Below, one piece after another: positions 52,301 through 61,706 of a stretch of 64,000 nt of DNA. Location: the NCBI RefSeq assembly GCF_003664185.1, contig NZ_RCCS01000010.1:211634-275633 (forward strand), given 5' to 3'. Made by a program: the position numbers and the translations under genes. How positions within the stretch are numbered: the stretch's first letter is position 1; the number at the start of each line of letters is the position of its first letter. The notes under the pieces were generated by a model that saw nothing but the letters and a program-made list of their open reading frames with translations, was not told the DNA's origin and searched no databases. Origin of the DNA: Tenacibaculum discolor. GTDB taxonomy: Bacteria > Bacteroidota > Bacteroidia > Flavobacteriales > Flavobacteriaceae.

Positions 52301-53279
52301 TAATCCAAGTCAAATGATACAAAACGTATCAGAAATCATCCAAAAACCATCAAGTAAATTTATTGAAGCAAATACTACAGAAGTTACATTAGAACACATC
52401 AAAAAAGATTGTATAATTCCTGTTTTTGCAAAAGATAATGAAACTACTATTTCTCATTTTGAGTTTATTGATGCTACTAAAGAAATAGCACAATCAATAT
52501 TATCAAATACAATTTCAGAACCAGCCATTAGAGTGTCTCATCAAATTAAAGGCAGAATCCCAAGTGCTATTGGCAAACCTGTTAGAGAACTAAAAGACCA
52601 CGAGAAAACCATTTATTACGAGAGAATGGCTTTTATGATGGAAGTTCCTAATAGACAAGTGGTAGTTAATAATCAAATTCTAAATCTCACCATTGGTGGA
52701 GTTAGAGCTTATAATCAAGAAAACTTATTCTCTAAAAAATCTATTGAAAAATTTAAAGTCTTTATTGGTTTTAAAAATACTGTATGTACAAATCTTTGCA
52801 TCAGTACAGATGGATTGAAATCAGAAATTAGAATAAGTAGTATTACTGAATTGCAAGAAGCTATACAGACCCTCATATTAAATTATAATGAAGAAGCTCA
52901 TTTAGGTAACATGGAAAGAATGAGTAAGTATTCTTTGAAAGAAGAACAGTTTGCTCACCTAATTGGAAAAATGAAAATGTATCATTTTCTAAATAAAAAA
53001 GACAAGCAAGGTAAATTTCCTTTACAATTGACAGATTCACAAATTTCAACAGTTGTTAAAGACTATTTTAGTGATAATAACTTTAGTAGAAATGAAAATG
53101 AAATGATTGACTTATGGAGTATTTATAATTTATTTACTGAAGCCAATAAATCATCTTACATAGATAATTGTTTAGAACGAAACGTTAATGCATATGAGTT
53201 CATGCAAAACATAGGTAACTCATTGCAAAATGGAACTTATAATTGGTTTCTTCATAATTATAATATAGCTATTTCGTAA
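52281..53279 (+). CDS. DUF3871 family protein
   Basis: A 332-residue protein recognised as DUF3871, a family found on Bacteroidota mobile elements: IIPVFAKDNETTISHFEFID (about 44-63), EPAIRVSHQIKGRIPSAIGKP, NLTIGGVRAYNQENLFSKKSIEKFKVFIGF and CTNLCISTDG are diagnostic. Function is unknown; coupling to the Sak4-like ATPase upstream suggests recombination or replication of the element. Confidence 0.78.
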   Translation: MELIANNNPSQMIQNVSEIIQKPSSKFIEANTTEVTLEHIKKDCIIPVFAKDNETTISHFEFIDATKEIAQSILSNTISEPAIRVSHQIKGRIPSAIGKPVRELKDHEKTIYYERMAFMMEVPNRQVVVNNQILNLTIGGVRAYNQENLFSKKSIEKFKVFIGFKNTVCTNLCISTDGLKSEIRISSITELQEAIQTLILNYNEEAHLGNMERMSKYSLKEEQFAHLIGKMKMYHFLNKKDKQGKFPLQLTDSQISTVVKDYFSDNNFSRNENEMIDLWSIYNLFTEANKSSYIDNCLERNVNAYEFMQNIGNSLQNGTYNWFLHNYNIAIS

Positions 53280-53316
53280 AAAAATAGCGCAGAACCTCAT
53301 ATATAATAATATCAAA

Positions 53317-53568
53317 ATGAATGATAAAGAATTGGCTGAATTACTGAAATATAGCAACTCTAAAGAGCTTTATATTGTTACTTGGAACAATTTATTAAAG
53401 ATATTGTTTTGTCCTTTTAAAGTAAGTGTATTGAATGATATCGGAGATTTAAAAAAGAATCAAATTGCATGGGTAGAAGAAGTGAAAGTAACATCAGAAC
53501 TAAAGACTGTTTATATCATAAAGAGGAAAGCTTATTATTATCATCATTTTGATATTCTAATAGAATAG
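53317..53568 (+). CDS. Hypothetical small protein
   Basis: An 83-residue protein with a beta-rich SH3-like look (LKKNQIAWVEEVKVTSELKTVYIIKRKAYYY). No family recognised. It follows DUF3871 by 37 bases and is the last gene of that operon; a terminator lies at 53650-53690. Confidence 0.5.
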   Translation: MNDKELAELLKYSNSKELYIVTWNNLLKILFCPFKVSVLNDIGDLKKNQIAWVEEVKVTSELKTVYIIKRKAYYYHHFDILIE

Positions 53569-53649
53569 CTGTTGTGCTGTATTTTTATCCATAAGGAGTT
53601 TTTGAGACGGTTCAGCTTTAAAAAAATACCACTGAAAAATTCTAGAAAT

Positions 53650-53690
53650 AATACACAGCATGTTATGCCTAGATATGTTGTGTATTTTTA
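53650..53690 (+). terminator. Terminator of the ATPase-DUF3871 operon
   Basis: AATACACAGCAT and ATGTTGTGTATT form a 12-bp stem (one wobble), then a T run. Confidence 0.7.
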
Positions 53691-53702
53691 TTGAAAAATA
53701 CT

Positions 53703-53716
53703 TGACAAACTTGTCA
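53703..53716. promoter_or_regulatory. Short dyad upstream of the 53740 gene
   Basis: TGACAA-AC-TTGTCA, a perfect 14-base dyad 24 bases before the start codon of the hypothetical gene; candidate operator. Confidence 0.35.
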
Positions 53717-53739
53717 GTTAACTTTTACAACTTTAAATT

Positions 53740-54483
53740 ATGATTTATACTACTACCTTTTTAGATTTTATCGAAGAAACTAGATTTTTAAAATTACAAA
53801 ATAAGTTTGCTTCTTATGATGTTAACTTTTATCCATACGAAGAAACTTATGATAAAATTGTTGATGGAGATTTCAAAATTTTAGAAAAAGATATCAACCC
53901 GATTACAGAAGAAGAAATATTCGTGTATAAATCGTTTAATGAGGATTTTATTATCCCCTCAATATCGACATTAGCTGAGAGATATATTAAGTATTTTAAA
54001 AATAAAACTGAAAACGAAATGTTTGAGGAGGAAAAAATAGCATCGTTTGCCAGACATCAATTGGATAGACTTTTTAAAATAGAAATTAAAGCTAAGGAGA
54101 TTAATTATCTTAATGATGTATCTAAGGACTTATTGATAAAACAGATTAAAGATGTAATTGAGTTCCTGTCGGATGATTATATAATACCTAGTTTTTCTTT
54201 AGATAGGAAGATTAAAGTTAAAATGAATAAAACTGATATAATAGTATTATTCCTATTATTAAGAGAGAATAAGAAAATTGTTTATTATCCTAATGCTGAG
54301 CTTAAGTTAATACTAGAAAGAACTTTTCTGTACTTAAACGAAAAAGATAAAGCATATTACAATATATCTATAAATTCTACTATAATTAGTGATATACTTA
54401 ATGGGAATAGACCAATAAATAATTCTTTAAAAAGATTGAAAAACTTATTTCAAAGTGAGGATTTTTATAATGCTATAATTTAA
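53740..54483 (+). CDS. Hypothetical protein
   Basis: A 247-residue protein, mostly helical and charged, without signal peptide. The C-terminal half (KMNKTDIIVLFLLLRENKKI; ISDILNGNRPINNSLKRLKNLF) resembles the C-terminal helical region of many small Bacteroidota element proteins with an HTH-like ending, but I recognise no family. It lies before the helicase gene and has its own upstream dyad. Confidence 0.55.
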   Translation: MIYTTTFLDFIEETRFLKLQNKFASYDVNFYPYEETYDKIVDGDFKILEKDINPITEEEIFVYKSFNEDFIIPSISTLAERYIKYFKNKTENEMFEEEKIASFARHQLDRLFKIEIKAKEINYLNDVSKDLLIKQIKDVIEFLSDDYIIPSFSLDRKIKVKMNKTDIIVLFLLLRENKKIVYYPNAELKLILERTFLYLNEKDKAYYNISINSTIISDILNGNRPINNSLKRLKNLFQSEDFYNAII

Positions 54484-54488
54484 TAGTT

Positions 54489-54514
54489 GTAGGGGTAAAA
54501 AAAAGCACCCCTAC
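54489..54514 (+). terminator. Terminator-like hairpin after the 53740 gene
   Basis: GTAGGGGT and ACCCCTAC form an 8-bp stem with a 10-base A-rich loop. No strong T run follows, so it may be weak. Confidence 0.45.
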
Positions 54515-54546
54515 TTCATCAAATCTTCATACGCATCTTTGCATCA

Positions 54547-54569
54547 GATTATAAAAAGGAATTATAATC
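54547..54569. repeat. Inverted repeat upstream of the helicase gene
   Basis: GATTATAA-AAAAGGA-ATTATAATC: perfect 8-bp arms (54547-54554 and 54562-54569) in an AT-rich 170-base gap. A further small dyad GCTCA/TGAGC lies at about 54603-54620. The gap before a replication helicase is a natural place for an element origin or operator; nothing more specific is seen. Confidence 0.35.
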
Positions 54570-54653
54570 CGAAGTTCATTGACATATTGGTTTAGAGGAG
54601 TTGCTCAATTGTGAGTGAGCTTGCAAATAAATAATAATCAAAATTTTTAAACG

Positions 54654-56054
54654 ATGAAAGAATTCCGTTTTTGGAAAAATGAAGAAGGTAAAGTAAGTAT
54701 TTCAAATGCAAAATTATTGAAGTTTTTAGAAGTAAATGGATTTATGAGAATTAGGTTATCAACAACAAATTTTATGTTAGTTAGAAAGTTAGATAACAAA
54801 ATTAGACAAACGTCAGAAAGTGAAATAATAGGTTTTGTAAACGCATATCTAATTAAACATAGGCTTTATAATGTGCAAGAACAGTTGGTTAAGGGTATTG
54901 GAAATTACATTTCAAGTAAGAAATTATGCTTTTTACCAACCGAAGACTTACCCAATGATAGAGATAGTAGAGATAAAGGTATTATGTATTTCAAGAATTG
55001 TTATTGTGAAATTACAAAGGACGAAATCAATATCAAAAATTATAGTGAACTACCATATGTTATTTGGGAAAATAGACTTGTAGATTTTGAGTATGCTAAA
55101 CCTTATAAAACTACAGCAGGACAATTTGAACAATTCTGTATGAATATTACAGGTAAAGATGAAGCTAGATTTGAAGTGTTGAAAACAATTTTAGGCTACC
55201 TAGTCCATAGAAGTAAAGAAAGAGGAGAAACAAAAGCAGTTATTCTATACGACCAGAATATGATGCTTAATGACAGAACTCACGGGGGAACGGGTAAAAC
55301 ATTATTGACAGATGCAATTTCAATGATTAGAGAGTTAGAGAAATTTGATGGTAAATCTATAAAATCAGATAGTTGGTTTAAAAACCAAAGGATAAACATT
55401 ACAACAGATGTGGTAGTTTATGACGATTTAAACAAGAATGTGAGCTTAGAAATGTTTTATTCGATGTTAACAACAGGAGTAGAAATTGAGAAAAAAAGAA
55501 AAGATGCTTTTTATATTCCTTTTGAGTTATCACCAAAAATTGTTATTACATCAAATTATCCTGTAAAAGGACCTGGAGGGTCTTCTGACAAAAGAAGAAG
55601 ATATGAATTTGAATTAGCAAATTACTATAATGAAAAATTCACTCCCGAAGTAGATTTTAAAAATAGATTTTTTGATAAGTATTGGGGAAATGATGAATGG
55701 AGTAAATTTTATGAATTTCTCATGAGGTGTCTGCAATCATATTTAAACAAAGGTTTATTAGAAGCAAAAAAGATTAACATTAAAAAGAATAGTTTGATAG
55801 AAAAAACGTCAAGAGAATTCGTGGAGTTTGCTAATGATTGCTTAGAGTTTAATACGGAATATGACAAAAGAGAGATTGAATATTTTTACAATGAATTGTA
55901 TTTAGAAAATCAAGTGAGTCCTCATAGATTCACTAAATGGTTAAAAGAATATTGTCAAGAGAATGACGCAAGTCTAGAGTTAATTTCTACAGGAGGTAAG
56001 TACAAGTTTAAAATGATTGAAAAAGTTGTAAAAGATGACAAGAATAGTTTATAA
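54654..56054 (+). CDS. SF3-like primase/helicase of the element
   Basis: A 466-residue replication protein of the primase-helicase (DUF5906-like) class. The N-terminal 150 residues lack a recognisable polymerase domain. The helicase core has Walker A GGTGKTLL (about 209-216), Walker B VVYDDLN (about 253-259) and the sensor motif KIVITSNYPV (about 294-303); the C-terminal end has a helical winged-helix-like region. Phage P4-like elements use such proteins to start replication. Its last 20 bases overlap the GIY-YIG gene. Confidence 0.82.
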   Translation: MKEFRFWKNEEGKVSISNAKLLKFLEVNGFMRIRLSTTNFMLVRKLDNKIRQTSESEIIGFVNAYLIKHRLYNVQEQLVKGIGNYISSKKLCFLPTEDLPNDRDSRDKGIMYFKNCYCEITKDEINIKNYSELPYVIWENRLVDFEYAKPYKTTAGQFEQFCMNITGKDEARFEVLKTILGYLVHRSKERGETKAVILYDQNMMLNDRTHGGTGKTLLTDAISMIRELEKFDGKSIKSDSWFKNQRINITTDVVVYDDLNKNVSLEMFYSMLTTGVEIEKKRKDAFYIPFELSPKIVITSNYPVKGPGGSSDKRRRYEFELANYYNEKFTPEVDFKNRFFDKYWGNDEWSKFYEFLMRCLQSYLNKGLLEAKKINIKKNSLIEKTSREFVEFANDCLEFNTEYDKREIEYFYNELYLENQVSPHRFTKWLKEYCQENDASLELISTGGKYKFKMIEKVVKDDKNSL

Positions 56055-56484
56055 GGTTACAAATAAAGAGACTGATGAGGTTTATATAGGAATTACAACA
56101 AAATCAGTAGAGGAAAGAAAAAAAGACCACTATCAAAAATCATCGATAAAACAACAAAGGAAGTTTTATAAGGCAATTGGGACGTACAGTCCCGATGCCT
56201 TTACTTGGGAACAGATAGATACTGCATCTACCAATGATGAATTAGCAAAAAAAGAAAAGAATTATATTTTGAAATACAATTCAAAAGAAGCAGGTTATAA
56301 TTCTGATAAGGGAGGAGGTATTAAGAAAACTGTTTACAAATACAATTTAGATGGTAATTATATTGATAGTTTCGATTGTTTAAAAGAAGCAGGAGAGTCT
56401 ATTGGAGTGAAAAAACAACAAATTAGTAGAGCTTGTGTAAATAAAAAAAATGTAAAGGGTTTTACTGAAGTTATGATTTTTTAG
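56035..56484 (+). CDS. GIY-YIG endonuclease, reading frame broken at its 3' end
   Basis: A GIY-YIG nuclease of 149 residues: IVYKVTNKETDEVYIGITT (GIY and YIG halves, 4-22), the following KSVEERKKDHY (Arg/His) and the Glu/Asn region in EKNYILKYNSKEAGYNSD. After this a NUMOD1-like DNA-binding unit VYKYNLDGNYIDSFDCLKEAGESIGVKKQQISRAC starts a homing-endonuclease tail. Translation ends early at a TAG caused by a six-T tract; one extra T would continue into 56484-56678. Confidence 0.8.
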   Translation: MTRIVYKVTNKETDEVYIGITTKSVEERKKDHYQKSSIKQQRKFYKAIGTYSPDAFTWEQIDTASTNDELAKKEKNYILKYNSKEAGYNSDKGGGIKKTVYKYNLDGNYIDSFDCLKEAGESIGVKKQQISRACVNKKNVKGFTEVMIF

Positions 56485-56678
56485 GAAATTTTAAAGTTGT
56501 TGGAAGTGATAAAAGAACAAAGAAAATTATCCAACTAACACTTGATGATGAATTTGTAGCTGAATTTAATTCTGTTTCAGAAGCATCTAAAATAACAGGA
56601 CTTAATAAGACAAGTATAGCAAAAGTTTGCAGAGGAGAGCGTAATAAATGTGGTGAATTTAAGTGGAGATATAAATAA
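56484..56678 (+). pseudogene. Out-of-frame 3' part of the GIY-YIG homing endonuclease
   Basis: In the frame starting GNFKVVGSDKRTKK, this stretch encodes a second NUMOD1-type repeat (IIQLTLDDEFVAEFNSVSEA; SKITGLNKTSIAKVCRGE; CGEFKWRYK, stop). It continues the protein encoded upstream but lies one frame away, with the shift at a T6 run (56477-56482). Confidence 0.7.
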
Positions 56679-56692
56679 TTTAGTTGTCATAT

Positions 56693-56722
56693 AAGGAGGG
56701 TGTTTATTTGCCCTCCTTTTTA
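56693..56722 (+). terminator. Terminator after the GIY-YIG region
   Basis: AAGGAGGG and CCCTCCTT with a 10-base loop and a T run separate the helicase operon from the restriction-modification gene. Confidence 0.8.
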
Positions 56723-56824
56723 TTTTTAAAAGGAATTTTTAGTAAAAAAAACAGTAGCTAAAATGTATCATAAAGTCATATAATATTAATATTTTTATGC
56801 TTTTTAAATTGCTAAAGTTTAAAT

Positions 56825-59800
56825 ATGGCTACACCCACCCAATTCAATAAAATATTACAAGACTATAGAGATAAATCATTTTCTGAAAGAGATAAAGGAG
56901 ATAGATTTGAAAGGTTAATACAAGCATACTTACAAACAGACCCAACATATTCCAATACATTAAAATATGTTTGGATGTGGAGTGAGTTTCCGGGCAACAA
57001 AGATTTTGGTGGTAAAGACACAGGTATCGATTTAGTAGCCTTAACTTTTGAAGGTGATTATTGGGCAATCCAATGTAAGTGTTATAAAGAGGATGGACGT
57101 ATAAATAAAGCTGAAGTAGATTCATTCCTTTCTACATCAAGTCGTGATTTTAAAAATGACCAATTACAAACTGTTAGTTTTGCAAAACGTATTTGGGTTT
57201 CAACTACTAATAATTGGAGTAGTAATGCGGAAGAAACAATTAGAAACCAAAACCCACCTGTAACAAGAATAAACCTTACAGATTTACAACAAGCACCTGT
57301 TGAATGGGAAAGACTTCAAAAAGGGATAACGGGTGATTTAGCCAGAACAGATAAAAAAACATTAAGACCACATCAGGAAGAAGCTCTAAATAAAACTCAC
57401 GAACATTTTAAAGAAAATGATCGTGGTAAATTGATTATGGCTTGTGGTACAGGTAAAACATTTACATCATTACGTATAGCAGAACATGAAACCAACAATA
57501 GTGGTTTAATATTATTTTTAGTGCCATCAATAGCCTTGTTAGGTCAAACATTACGTGAATGGTCATCAGATGCTAACGAGTCTATAAAACCTATTGCTAT
57601 TTGTTCAGATTCAAGAATAACAAGGCAAAGAGGAAATATTAATAACGATGAAGATTTTAGTGTAGTTGATTTAGCATTTCCTGCATCTACTGATGTAAAA
57701 AGTGTTATCAAACAATTTAAAGCAATAGATAGAACATCTAAAAAAGGAATGACAGTAGTATTTTCTACCTATCAATCCATAGATGTAATTGCAAATGCAC
57801 AAAGACATTTATTAAATGAGAATAACAACAATGCAATTTTCAATTTAATTATTTGTGATGAAGCACACCGTACAACAGGAGTTACATTAGTTGGAAATGA
57901 TGAGTCAGCTTTTGTAAAAGTTCACGATAACGACTTTTTACAAGCCAATAAAAGGCTTTATATGACTGCTACACCTCGTTTATTTAGCGATGATTCTAAA
58001 TCTAAAGCGGATATGAACGATGCAGAAATATGTTCTATGGATGATGAAACTAAATACGGTGAAGAAATGTATCGTATTGGTTTTGGTGAAGCTGTAGAGA
58101 GAGGCTTATTAACCGATTATAAAGTATTGGTATTAACATTAAGTGAAAATGACATACCAAGCGCAGTTCAAAAAATGGTGGCTAATTCAGAAAATGAAAT
58201 CAATTCTGATGATGCTTCTAAATTAATAGGTTGTTTAAATGCACTTTCAAAACAAGTGTTAGGTGATAACGGATTAATAAAGGACGTTGACCCAGAACCA
58301 ATGAAACGTGCTGTTGCATTCTGTCAAAACATTAAAATATCTAAAAAAATAACCAATACTTTTAATGATACTTCTGATGTTTATTTAGATTCTGTTGAAC
58401 CAAGCCAAAGAGAAAAATTAGTTAGTGTATCATCAAACCATATTGATGGTAGTATGAATGCACCACAACGTGATGAATTATTAGGTTGGTTAAAATCACA
58501 ATCTGCTGATTCTAATGAATGTAGAATATTAACCAATGTACGTTGTTTAAGTGAAGGTGTCGATGTACCATCTTTAGATGCGGTTTTATTCTTATCTGCT
58601 CGAAATTCACAAGTAGATGTTGTGCAGTCAGTAGGTCGTGTAATGCGTAAAGCACCAGGTAAAAATTACGGGTATATCATTATTCCTGTAGTAGTTCCTT
58701 CCGATGTAGAGCCTTCAAAAGCATTAGATGATAATGATAGATTTAGAGTAGTATGGTCAGTATTAAATGCCTTACGTGCTCACGATGATAGATTTAATGC
58801 AACTATCAATAAAATAGACCTCAATAAAAAGAAACCCGATAATATTTTAGTAGGTGGTGTTACTCACGGAATAGATGGTATTGATGATGCAGAATCTACT
58901 AAAGCAACTAAAGAAATCAACAACCAATTACAAATGCAGTTTGAACAACTGCAATCTGTGGTGTACGCTAAAATGGTACAAAAGGTTGGTGATAGAGTAT
59001 ATTGGGAAAAATGGGCTAAAGATGTTGCCCAAATAGCCGAAAATCAAATTGACAGAATAAACAATTTGATTAACAGGGAACCTAAATACCAAAAGGCATT
59101 TAATAAATTTTTAAAAGGACTTCAAAAGAATATCAATCCATCAATTTCAGAAAGTCAGGCTGTAGAAATGTTATCACAACATATCATTACAAAACCTGTT
59201 TTTGAGGCTTTATTTGAAGGCTATTCTTTTGTGAAAAACAATGCTATCTCAACATCTATGCAAACAATGTTAGATGTATTGGAAGACCAAGCATTAGATA
59301 AAGATGCTGAAACATTAGATAAATTCTACCAATCTGTTAAAAAACGTGCAGAGGGTATTGATAATGCAGAGGGTAAACAACGTATCATAATAGAATTATA
59401 CGATAAATTCTTTAAAACGGCTTTTCCTAAAATGGTGGAACAATTAGGTATTGTTTATACACCTGTTGAGGTGGTAGATTTTATCATCCATTCTGTTAAT
59501 GATGTTTTACAAAAGGAATTTAATCGTTCTATTTCAGATGAAAACATACATATTTTAGACCCATTTACAGGAACAGGAACATTTATTACGCGTTTATTGC
59601 AAAGTGGTTTAATAAAGAAAGAAGATTTACAACGCAAATACACTAAAGAGTTACACGCAAACGAAATTGTATTATTAGCATATTACATAGCTGCTGTAAA
59701 TATCGAAAATGCATTTCACGACCAAATAGAACAAGAAGAATCAGAATACACACCTTTTGATGGTATGGTATTAACCGACACCTTTCAATTAGGTGAAACC

Positions 59801-61705
59801 AACGAAAGCGAAAAACTGTTTTCTGAAATGTTTCCTCAAAACTCTAAAAGAGTACAGGCACAACAAAAAGCACCATTACGTGTAATAATGGGGAATCCAC
59901 CGTATTCCATAGGTCAAAAATCTGCTAATGATAATGCACAAAACCAAAGCTATGATAAGTTAGATTCAAGAATTGCCAATACCTATGCAGCCTTATCAAA
60001 TGCAGGTTTAAATAAGTCTTTATATGATGCTTATATAAAAGCGTTTCGTTGGAGTACAGATAGATTAGACCCAAAAAATGGTGGTGTCATTGCTTTTGTA
60101 AGTAACGGGGCTTGGTTAGATGGTAATAGTACAGATGGTTTCCGTTTATCTTTAGAAAAAGAATTTTCAGCTATATATGTATTTAATTTAAGAGGTAATC
60201 AGCGTACTTCTGGCGAGTTATCTCGTAAAGAAGGTGGTAAAATATTTGGTTCAGGTTCACGTACACCAATTTCAATTACTTTATTAATTAAACAGCCTGA
60301 TAATTCTGAAAAAGCAAAAATCTATTATCACGATATAGGAGATTATTTAAGTCAAAAAGAAAAGTTAGACATCATTGCAAATTTTCAATCTATCAATAAA
60401 ATAGATTGGAAAAACTTAAAACCTAATGAACAAGGTGATTGGATTAACAAACGTAATGATGTATTCGATACTTTTATTCCTATTGAACCAGAGAAAAAAT
60501 TTAACCTTAAAACACAAACTTTTTTCAATACTTATGCTGTAGGTGTTGCAACTAATCGAGATGCTTGGGTTTATAATTTTTCTAAAGTTGTATTAGAAAA
60601 TAATATGTCAAGAATGATTGACTTTTATAATCAACAAACCAATGGGTATCAAGAGAAGTTAAAGGAAAACAAGAAGCTAAAGGTAGAAGATTTTATCAGT
60701 AATGATTTGAAGAAGATAAAATGGACTGTTAATCTTAAAAAGGAATTATCAAAAAATAATTTGCATTCATTTGAAGAAGCTGATATTATAAAATCTACAT
60801 ATCGTCCTTATAATACTCAAAATTTATACTATAATAAACAGTATATTGAAAGACCAGGATTATTTAATCAATTCTTTCCTGATATTGAATCCAAAAATAA
60901 TGTAATTAGCATAACAGGTATTGGGGCAAGTAAGAACTTTACATCTTTAATAACTAATACAATTTCTAATTTAGATAGTTTAGAAAAAGCACAATGCTTT
61001 CCATTATATTATTACGAAGAAAAAGAACAAGTACAAGGTAGTTTATTTGATGCAGCAAGTGAGTCTAAATACATTCGTAGAGATGGTGTAAGTGATTTTA
61101 TTTGGGAACGTGCTAAAAAGCAATATGGCAAGTCAGTAACCAAAGAAGATATTTTTTACTATGTGTACGGTATTTTACACAGTCCAGATTACAGAGAAAC
61201 ATTTGCTAATGACCTTAAAAAAATGTTACCTCGTATTCCTTTAGTAGATAAACCAAAAGACTTTAAAGCCTTTAGTGATGCAGGTAGAAAATTAGCAGAA
61301 TTACACATTAATTATGAATCTGTAGAAGAATATAAAGATGTTGAGGTACAATTACCAGAGGAACATCTTCAAATGGATGCTTATGAGTTTTATAGTGTTA
61401 CAAAATTACGTTTCCCTAAAAAAGACCAAAAAGAAACCATTATTTATAATTCACGTATCAAAATCAATAACATACCTGAAAAAGCATACCAATATGTAGT
61501 AAATGGAAAATCTGCTATTGAATGGATAATGGATAGATACCAAGTTAAAGTAGATAAAAAATCAGGTATTAAAAACGACCCTAACGATTGGAGTAAAGAA
61601 GTAGAAAAACCAAGCTACATTTTAGACCTCATATTGAGTATAATTAACGTAAGTGTTCAAACAGTAGATATAGTAAACGATTTACCAAAATTAGAATTTG
61701 ATTAA
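56825..61705 (+). CDS. Type ISP restriction-modification enzyme (single-chain nuclease-helicase-methyltransferase)
   Basis: A 1626-residue single-polypeptide restriction-modification enzyme. Order seen: Mrr-like nuclease domain (1-160; Asp69 and QCK 83-85 in the D...QxK catalytic motif), SF2 helicase/translocase (175-650; Walker A GTGKT 208-212, DEAH 345-348, motif VI QSVGRVMRKAPGK), a helical spacer, an N6-adenine methyltransferase (about 865-1150; SAM-binding DPFTGTG 912-918, NPPY 1024-1027), and a C-terminal target-recognition region. LlaGI and LlaBIII share this layout and are of similar length. It recognises DNA, methylates one strand of its site and cleaves after translocation, defending the host against phages. 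Confidence 0.94.
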   Translation: MATPTQFNKILQDYRDKSFSERDKGDRFERLIQAYLQTDPTYSNTLKYVWMWSEFPGNKDFGGKDTGIDLVALTFEGDYWAIQCKCYKEDGRINKAEVDSFLSTSSRDFKNDQLQTVSFAKRIWVSTTNNWSSNAEETIRNQNPPVTRINLTDLQQAPVEWERLQKGITGDLARTDKKTLRPHQEEALNKTHEHFKENDRGKLIMACGTGKTFTSLRIAEHETNNSGLILFLVPSIALLGQTLREWSSDANESIKPIAICSDSRITRQRGNINNDEDFSVVDLAFPASTDVKSVIKQFKAIDRTSKKGMTVVFSTYQSIDVIANAQRHLLNENNNNAIFNLIICDEAHRTTGVTLVGNDESAFVKVHDNDFLQANKRLYMTATPRLFSDDSKSKADMNDAEICSMDDETKYGEEMYRIGFGEAVERGLLTDYKVLVLTLSENDIPSAVQKMVANSENEINSDDASKLIGCLNALSKQVLGDNGLIKDVDPEPMKRAVAFCQNIKISKKITNTFNDTSDVYLDSVEPSQREKLVSVSSNHIDGSMNAPQRDELLGWLKSQSADSNECRILTNVRCLSEGVDVPSLDAVLFLSARNSQVDVVQSVGRVMRKAPGKNYGYIIIPVVVPSDVEPSKALDDNDRFRVVWSVLNALRAHDDRFNATINKIDLNKKKPDNILVGGVTHGIDGIDDAESTKATKEINNQLQMQFEQLQSVVYAKMVQKVGDRVYWEKWAKDVAQIAENQIDRINNLINREPKYQKAFNKFLKGLQKNINPSISESQAVEMLSQHIITKPVFEALFEGYSFVKNNAISTSMQTMLDVLEDQALDKDAETLDKFYQSVKKRAEGIDNAEGKQRIIIELYDKFFKTAFPKMVEQLGIVYTPVEVVDFIIHSVNDVLQKEFNRSISDENIHILDPFTGTGTFITRLLQSGLIKKEDLQRKYTKELHANEIVLLAYYIAAVNIENAFHDQIEQEESEYTPFDGMVLTDTFQLGETNESEKLFSEMFPQNSKRVQAQQKAPLRVIMGNPPYSIGQKSANDNAQNQSYDKLDSRIANTYAALSNAGLNKSLYDAYIKAFRWSTDRLDPKNGGVIAFVSNGAWLDGNSTDGFRLSLEKEFSAIYVFNLRGNQRTSGELSRKEGGKIFGSGSRTPISITLLIKQPDNSEKAKIYYHDIGDYLSQKEKLDIIANFQSINKIDWKNLKPNEQGDWINKRNDVFDTFIPIEPEKKFNLKTQTFFNTYAVGVATNRDAWVYNFSKVVLENNMSRMIDFYNQQTNGYQEKLKENKKLKVEDFISNDLKKIKWTVNLKKELSKNNLHSFEEADIIKSTYRPYNTQNLYYNKQYIERPGLFNQFFPDIESKNNVISITGIGASKNFTSLITNTISNLDSLEKAQCFPLYYYEEKEQVQGSLFDAASESKYIRRDGVSDFIWERAKKQYGKSVTKEDIFYYVYGILHSPDYRETFANDLKKMLPRIPLVDKPKDFKAFSDAGRKLAELHINYESVEEYKDVEVQLPEEHLQMDAYEFYSVTKLRFPKKDQKETIIYNSRIKINNIPEKAYQYVVNGKSAIEWIMDRYQVKVDKKSGIKNDPNDWSKEVEKPSYILDLILSIINVSVQTVDIVNDLPKLEFD

Positions 61706-61706
61706 T

